Shown: one piece after another, positions 17,219 to 21,335 of the stretch
Position numbering within the stretch: the stretch's first letter is position 1
How the letters are laid out: every line of letters starts with the position of its first letter
DNA from: an uncultured Chitinophagaceae bacterium
GTDB taxonomy: Bacteria > Bacteroidota > Bacteroidia > Chitinophagales > Chitinophagaceae
Length of the DNA stretch: 21,335 nt
Reading direction: 5' to 3'
Assembly (NCBI GenBank): GCA_937919945.1
Contig: CALESY010000039.1
Coordinates: 1 to 21,335 of the forward strand
Made by a program: the position numbers and the translations under genes
The notes under the pieces: generated by a model
The model's input: only the letters and a program-made list of their open reading frames with translations
What the model was told of the DNA's origin: nothing
Database searches by the model: none

Positions 17219-20200
17219 ATGCAATTAAAAGGTTTGGTAAAATTTTTTACCGTAGCGCTTATCCTTATCTCACTGTACCAATTGTCATTTACTTACGTGG
17301 TACGAAATGTAGAGAAGAAAGCGCGGGCTAAAGCTGAAAAACAAGTAAAACTGGCTAACCCCGAAGCCAAAGGGCAGGAACTGGAAAAATTAGTTGACAC
17401 ACGTTTCAACGAAATCTCAGACAGTATGCAGGGTACAACGGTTATGAACATTCCGTTGTTGAAGAAATTCACCCTCATGGAAGCTAAAGAACAGGAACTG
17501 AATCTGGGTCTCGACCTGCAGGGCGGTATGAACGTAACCCTTGAAGTGAGCCTCGATGAGTTGGTTCGCTCTATGTCAAATAACCCTAAAGACCCTGCAC
17601 TTAATAAAGCCATTGCAGATGCAAACAAAGCGAAAGCTAACAGTCAGGAAAGTTTCGTAAAGCTTTTTGGTGAGCAATATGCAGCAGCTAATCCAAGTGG
17701 CAAACTGGCTTACCTCTTTTCAAAACCATCTGAAAAAGAAATAACACTTACTTCTACAAATGAAGAAGTACTCAGAAAAATAAACCGTGAAGCTAAAGAT
17801 GCTATCAAGCGTACATACAATGTATTGTTGACACGTATTGACAAATTCGGCGTTGCATCTCCCAACATCAACCTTGACGATAATAAAGGTATCATTACTG
17901 TAGAACTCGCCGGTGTACGCGACCCTGAACGTGTACGTGCATACTTGCAATCTACTGCTAAGCTACAATTTTTCGAAACTTATAAAAACGAAGAAATTGC
18001 TGGCAGACTGCAAGAGGCAAATGATGCCTTGTATGCTTATCTTTCTGGTACATCAGACACAACTGTTGCTGATAGTGCAAGTGCTGGAGATACAACTAAT
18101 AGCACTACTGCTAGTGCTGCTACATCTGACACTGCAAGCCTTTCTTCTCTGTTAGCTGGTGGCAAACAAGATGTAAAAGCTACAGGCGGCAAAAAAGACT
18201 CTGCAGCAGTTGCACAGGAAGAAATGATGAAGAAAAACCCGCTATTCACGGTTTGGATTCCTAACGTTACATCACAAAACACTGTAGTACAAAGCCCGAT
18301 TGTTGGTTATGTACCTAAAAAAGATACTGCTAAGCTTAACCGCTATTTGAGAATTGATGCTGTCAGAAACAAATTTCCCAACAATGTAAAATTTGTTTAT
18401 GGTGCACAAGACAAAAAACAAAGCAGAGACCCTAATGGTTTCCTTGAACTTTATGCTTTAAGAGTATCTCCGGGTATTAATGAGGCAAAACTGGAAGGCG
18501 ATCACGTTACTGATGCTCGTATGGACTATAGTCAATTAACAGGAAAGCCTGAAGTATTGATGAACATGGACATAACCGGTGCACGTATATGGAAGAAAAT
18601 GACTGGCGAAAATGTCAATAGACAAATTGCTATTGTACTGGATGATAAAGTATATTCTGCACCAAATGTTCCCGGTGAAATACCTGATGGTACATCTTCT
18701 ATCAGCGGTGGCTTTACAGCCGAACAAGCTACTGACCTTGCAAACATCCTGAAGTCAGGTAAATTACCGGCACCGGCACGTATAGTGCAAGAGCAGGTAG
18801 TAGGACCTACTTTAGGTGCTGAGTCTATTGATGCGGGTATGAACTCGCTTATTATCTCTTTCCTCGTAATATTCGTACTGATGTTGATCTACTACAATAC
18901 CGGTGGTATAGTAGCAAACATATCACTGATATTGAATATCTTCTTCACAATCGGTTTCCTGTCTGCATTAGGCGCAACGCTTACCATGCCGGGTATAGCT
19001 GGTCTGGTATTGGGTATAGGTATGGCGGTAGATACCAACGTTATCATCTTCGAACGTATTAAGGAAGAGTTGGCAGGTGGTAGCAGTTATGATGATGCCA
19101 TTAAAAAAGGTTACAACAATTCATTAGCACCCGTATTAGACGGTCACGTTACCATTCTTATTACTTCTATTATTCTATTTGCATTTGGTTTGGGCCCGGT
19201 ACTTGGTTTTGCCACAACGCAAATTATAAGCATCCTGCTTTCTTTGTATTGCGGCATATTAGTATCACGCCTTGTTACAGATATATATACTAAGCGCGAA
19301 CGCCATTTCAAATATTTCACTGGCCTTTCTAAAGCTATATTCCGCAAAGCCCACTTCAACTTTGTGGGTGCACGCAAAGTAGCGTATGCTATATCTATCT
19401 TAGTATTATTAGCAGGTATTGGTTCGTTTGTAAATGGTTTCGACTATGGTGTTGAATTCGATGGTGGACGTAGCTATACTGTGAAGTTCGATAAAAAATA
19501 TACCGTTAGCGAAGTACGCGAAAAACTAAAAGGTAGCTTTGATGGCGAATATCCAGTTGTAAAAACAATCGGTCAGGACAACCAATTGAATATTACTACT
19601 GCTTACCTTATAAAAGAACCTGGACAGGAAGTAGAAGCCAAAGTGCAAAACAAGCTGTATGAAGGGTTGAAGGCAGGTGGTTTCATACCATCAACTATTG
19701 ATGAAGCTACTTTTGTATCTAAATACATTCTAAGCTCACAAACTGTATTGCCTACTATATCAGACGACTTGAAAGTTGGTGCTATACAGGCCACCATCTT
19801 CTCGCTGATTGCCATCTTCATTTACATACTTATCCGCTTCCGCAAATGGCAGTACTCATTAGGTACCATTGTAGCATTGCTGCACGACGTTTGCGTAACA
19901 TTGGCGGTATTCTCTTTCTTCCGTGGCGTGGTACCTTTCGCTTTGGAAATCGATCAACACTTTATCGCAGCAGTACTGACCGTTATCGGTTTCTCGATGA
20001 ACGATACCGTTATCGTGTTCGACCGTATTCGTGAATACTTCCGTAAAAATCCGAAAGAGGGCAAACATAGTGTTATCAACCGTGCCATTAATGATACGCT
20101 TAGTCGTACTATAATGACATCGCTTACTGTATTCCTGTCAGTGTTGATACTCTTCATATTTGGCGGAGAGGTGACACGCGGTTTCGCATTCGCAATGCTA

Positions 20201-20335
20201 ATAGGTGTTATCACAGGTACATACTCTTCTATCTTCGTGGCAGCACCTATCCTGGTAGATATGGACAAGAGCGAGAAACTATCACAAGAGGTAGACCGTG
20301 AAGCTCAAATTGAAGAACTGAAGAAATTGGCTTAA
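17219..20335 (+). CDS. secDF: Protein translocase subunit SecDF (fused SecD and SecF)
   Basis: A 1038-residue inner-membrane RND-type protein that uses the proton motive force to help pull preproteins through SecYEG. SecD is at about 1-700 and SecF at 710-1015 in one chain. The first helix is 8-27, and the SecD hallmark Leu-Gly-Leu-Asp-Leu-Gln-Gly-Gly is at 96-103. The helix-4 motif Ala-Val-Asp-Thr-Asn-Val-Ile-Ile-Phe-Glu-Arg (603-613) contains the functional Asp605. In SecF, Gly-Val-Glu-Phe-Asp-Gly-Gly is at 744-750, and Met-Asn-Asp-Thr-Val-Ile-Val-Phe-Asp-Arg (927-936) contains Asp929; Arg963 probably matches the conserved SecF Arg. A Ser/Thr/Ala/Asp-rich insert lies at about 276-336. The ATG at 17219 directly precedes the first helix. 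It is transcribed alone and ends at a strong terminator. Confidence 0.97.
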   Translation: MQLKGLVKFFTVALILISLYQLSFTYVVRNVEKKARAKAEKQVKLANPEAKGQELEKLVDTRFNEISDSMQGTTVMNIPLLKKFTLMEAKEQELNLGLDLQGGMNVTLEVSLDELVRSMSNNPKDPALNKAIADANKAKANSQESFVKLFGEQYAAANPSGKLAYLFSKPSEKEITLTSTNEEVLRKINREAKDAIKRTYNVLLTRIDKFGVASPNINLDDNKGIITVELAGVRDPERVRAYLQSTAKLQFFETYKNEEIAGRLQEANDALYAYLSGTSDTTVADSASAGDTTNSTTASAATSDTASLSSLLAGGKQDVKATGGKKDSAAVAQEEMMKKNPLFTVWIPNVTSQNTVVQSPIVGYVPKKDTAKLNRYLRIDAVRNKFPNNVKFVYGAQDKKQSRDPNGFLELYALRVSPGINEAKLEGDHVTDARMDYSQLTGKPEVLMNMDITGARIWKKMTGENVNRQIAIVLDDKVYSAPNVPGEIPDGTSSISGGFTAEQATDLANILKSGKLPAPARIVQEQVVGPTLGAESIDAGMNSLIISFLVIFVLMLIYYNTGGIVANISLILNIFFTIGFLSALGATLTMPGIAGLVLGIGMAVDTNVIIFERIKEELAGGSSYDDAIKKGYNNSLAPVLDGHVTILITSIILFAFGLGPVLGFATTQIISILLSLYCGILVSRLVTDIYTKRERHFKYFTGLSKAIFRKAHFNFVGARKVAYAISILVLLAGIGSFVNGFDYGVEFDGGRSYTVKFDKKYTVSEVREKLKGSFDGEYPVVKTIGQDNQLNITTAYLIKEPGQEVEAKVQNKLYEGLKAGGFIPSTIDEATFVSKYILSSQTVLPTISDDLKVGAIQATIFSLIAIFIYILIRFRKWQYSLGTIVALLHDVCVTLAVFSFFRGVVPFALEIDQHFIAAVLTVIGFSMNDTVIVFDRIREYFRKNPKEGKHSVINRAINDTLSRTIMTSLTVFLSVLILFIFGGEVTRGFAFAMLIGVITGTYSSIFVAAPILVDMDKSEKLSQEVDREAQIEELKKLA
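18044..18226 (+). other. Low-complexity Ser/Thr/Ala/Asp insert in the SecD periplasmic domain
   Basis: Encodes SecDF residues 276-336, a run dominated by Ser, Thr, Ala, Asp and Gly, then Lys-rich, with no predicted fold. It interrupts the SecD P1 periplasmic region. In frame and without stops, so it is part of the protein. Confidence 0.7.
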
Positions 20336-20355
20336 TCTGTTTCTTTATACAATAC

Positions 20356-20388
20356 AAAATCCCGCTTCTTAACAGAGCGGGATTTTTT
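20356..20388 (+). terminator. Rho-independent terminator of secDF
   Basis: AAAATCCCGCT, nine-base loop, AGCGGGATTTT followed by further T to 20388: an 11-bp stem with a GC core and T tract, 20 bases after the secDF stop. The A run on the 5' side means it could also work in reverse. Confidence 0.92.
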
Positions 20389-20443
20389 GTTAAAACCTTC
20401 TATATCACCTTCTTACCACTTAGCAATTCATACATTATTGCTA

Positions 20444-20451
20444 TACATTTG
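20444..20451 (+). promoter_or_regulatory. Candidate -7 promoter box for mlaE
   Basis: TACATTTG, an exact TAnnTTTG match, followed by six bases (TGCTAT) and the ATG at 20458. Because secDF is terminated at 20388, a promoter is needed in this short gap. Transcription should begin at or next to the ATG. No obvious -33 TTG is found 17-23 bases upstream. Confidence 0.5.
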
Positions 20452-20457
20452 TGCTAT

Positions 20458-21201
20458 ATGCTGAAAGAATTTTTAGAACACCTCGGGCGTATCACCATTA
20501 TGCTGCAAGAATCCATCGGCAAGCCCGAAAACACACGGGTTTACTGGAAAGAATTCATTGGGCAATGCAACGATATCGGCATTCGTTCTTTACCTATTGT
20601 GGTAGTTATTTCTTTCTTTCTGGGCGCAGTTCTTACCATACAAACAGCTTACCAATTAATCAGCCCCTTGGTAGCCAAACCGGTTATTGCACAAATCATC
20701 CGCGATTCTACTATACTCGAACTATCGCCTACCGTAATATGCATTGTTTTAGCTGGTGTTGTAGGTTCCAAAATAGCATCCGAGCTTGGCAATATGCGTG
20801 TTAGTGAACAGATTGACGCACTGGAAATAATGGGTATCAATACCAAAACTTACCTGATACTACCCAAAATTGTTGCAGCAATGATTATGGTCCCGAGCCT
20901 GATTGTTTTATCCATTGCTATTTGTATTTGGGGAGGTTATATAGCAGGTATGTTTTCAAGCATCATTACAGAAGAGCAGTTTATACAAGGGCTTACACAA
21001 GGCTTCCTACCATACAACCTATTCTTCGCTATGGCAAAAGCATTTACATTTTCGCTCATTATATCTATAATTCCTGCTTACTATGGTTACTATGTAAAAG
21101 GTGGTGCATTAGAGATAGGGCGTGCGTCAACAACATCTGTTGTTGTTAGTTGTATACTTATTTTGTTAGGCGATTATGTATTGTCTGTATTGCTACTCTG
21201 A
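20458..21201 (+). CDS. mlaE: MlaE family ABC transporter permease (lipid transport)
   Basis: A 247-residue inner-membrane permease of the MlaE/YrbE (DUF140) family, which with an MlaF-type ATPase and an MCE protein moves phospholipids between the membranes. The protein has an N-terminal amphipathic stretch, then about five hydrophobic segments. The family motif region is clear: Gly-Ala-Val-Leu-Thr-Ile-Gln near 63-69, then the conserved Gly-Ser-Lys-Ile-Ala-Ser-Glu-Leu-Gly-x-Met-Arg-Val-Ser-Glu-Gln-Ile-Asp-Ala-Leu-Glu segment at about 104-124. The C-terminal Tyr-Tyr-Val-Lys-Gly-Gly-Ala is also typical. ATG at 20458 is preferred over a TTG three codons upstream that lies in the promoter box. A hairpin follows at once and no ATPase or MCE gene is adjacent in the window, so partner subunits must be elsewhere. 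Confidence 0.94.
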   Translation: MLKEFLEHLGRITIMLQESIGKPENTRVYWKEFIGQCNDIGIRSLPIVVVISFFLGAVLTIQTAYQLISPLVAKPVIAQIIRDSTILELSPTVICIVLAGVVGSKIASELGNMRVSEQIDALEIMGINTKTYLILPKIVAAMIMVPSLIVLSIAICIWGGYIAGMFSSIITEEQFIQGLTQGFLPYNLFFAMAKAFTFSLIISIIPAYYGYYVKGGALEIGRASTTSVVVSCILILLGDYVLSVLLL

Positions 21202-21222
21202 ACAACATTGAAATATAAACAT

Positions 21223-21260
21223 ATAAAGACAGGCACACTGAATAGTGTGCCTGTCTTTAT
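21223..21260. terminator. Strong hairpin terminator after mlaE, probably bidirectional
   Basis: A perfect 17-bp stem (ATAAAGACAGGCACACT paired with its complement) around a GAAT loop, 21 bases after the mlaE stop. The T-rich end is short on both strands (CTTTATT on plus, CTTTATATG then TTTAT on minus). It lies between mlaE and a convergent gene end, so it could serve both. Confidence 0.85.
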
Positions 21261-21281
21261 TAAAAATAGTATGCAGAAGTA

Positions 21282-21335
21282 TTACAATTGAGTAGCAGTG
21301 TAAACTACATCTACAGTGTAAGTACCTGCAGGGTA
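21282..21335 (-). CDS. Partial C-terminus of an unidentified protein
   Basis: On the minus strand the window edge opens into 17 codons, ending Thr-Ala-Thr-Gln-Leu and a TAA stop at 21282-21284. The peptide (Tyr-Pro-Ala-Gly-Thr-Tyr-Thr-Val-Asp-Val-Val-Tyr) looks like a terminal beta strand of an exported or surface protein. It ends just before a hairpin terminator, which supports a real gene end. The rest of the gene is outside the window, so no family can be given; the frame choice is an inference. Confidence 0.5.
   Translation of the reverse strand, partial: YPAGTYTVDVVYTATQL

Overview
The window reads as chromosomal DNA of a member of the Bacteroidota, most likely a Chitinophagales/Chitinophagaceae-like bacterium (inference). 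The evidence is: two secreted proteins with type IX secretion (T9SS) C-terminal sorting domains, a single-chain SecDF fusion, an M43 metalloprotease followed by a GEVED domain, moderately AT-rich DNA, no clear Shine-Dalgarno sequences, and -7 promoter boxes of the Bacteroidota type (TAnnTTTG).

Left part (15-7573): a surface-polysaccharide locus. A minus-strand O-antigen ligase/polymerase-like membrane protein is divergent from a tight plus-strand run: Wzx-type flippase, a second Wzy/ligase-like protein with a long extracytoplasmic loop, a GT2 glycosyltransferase, a GT4 glycosyltransferase and a DUF1972-type GT4. Gaps are 3, -14, 8 and 18 bases, so this is probably one operon that builds, flips and polymerises or ligates a glycan.

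Middle part (7578-13462): a minus-strand block with a crotonase-family enzyme lacking one of the two usual catalytic glutamates, a T9SS-exported Asp-box (BNR/YCF48-like) protein, and a full-length bifunctional PaaZ of phenylacetate catabolism. A divergent GT39-type membrane glycosyltransferase follows and ends at a symmetric bidirectional terminator.

Right part (13528-21335): a large minus-strand secreted M43 metalloprotease with five Ig-like repeats and a T9SS tail, then secDF on the plus strand with its own terminator, then an MlaE-type lipid-transport permease that is terminated without an adjacent ATPase gene. The last bases hold the C-terminal 17 codons of a convergent minus-strand gene. 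SecDF supports export through Sec, the first step for the two T9SS cargo proteins here; the adjacency of secDF and the protease need not be functional.

Most of the window is ordinary. No CRISPR array, insertion sequence, tRNA, rRNA or phage gene was seen. The most general signal is promoter architecture: several genes have a -7-like box ending exactly six bases before the ATG, which predicts transcripts with almost no 5' leader and also explains the false upstream TTG starts of three genes.
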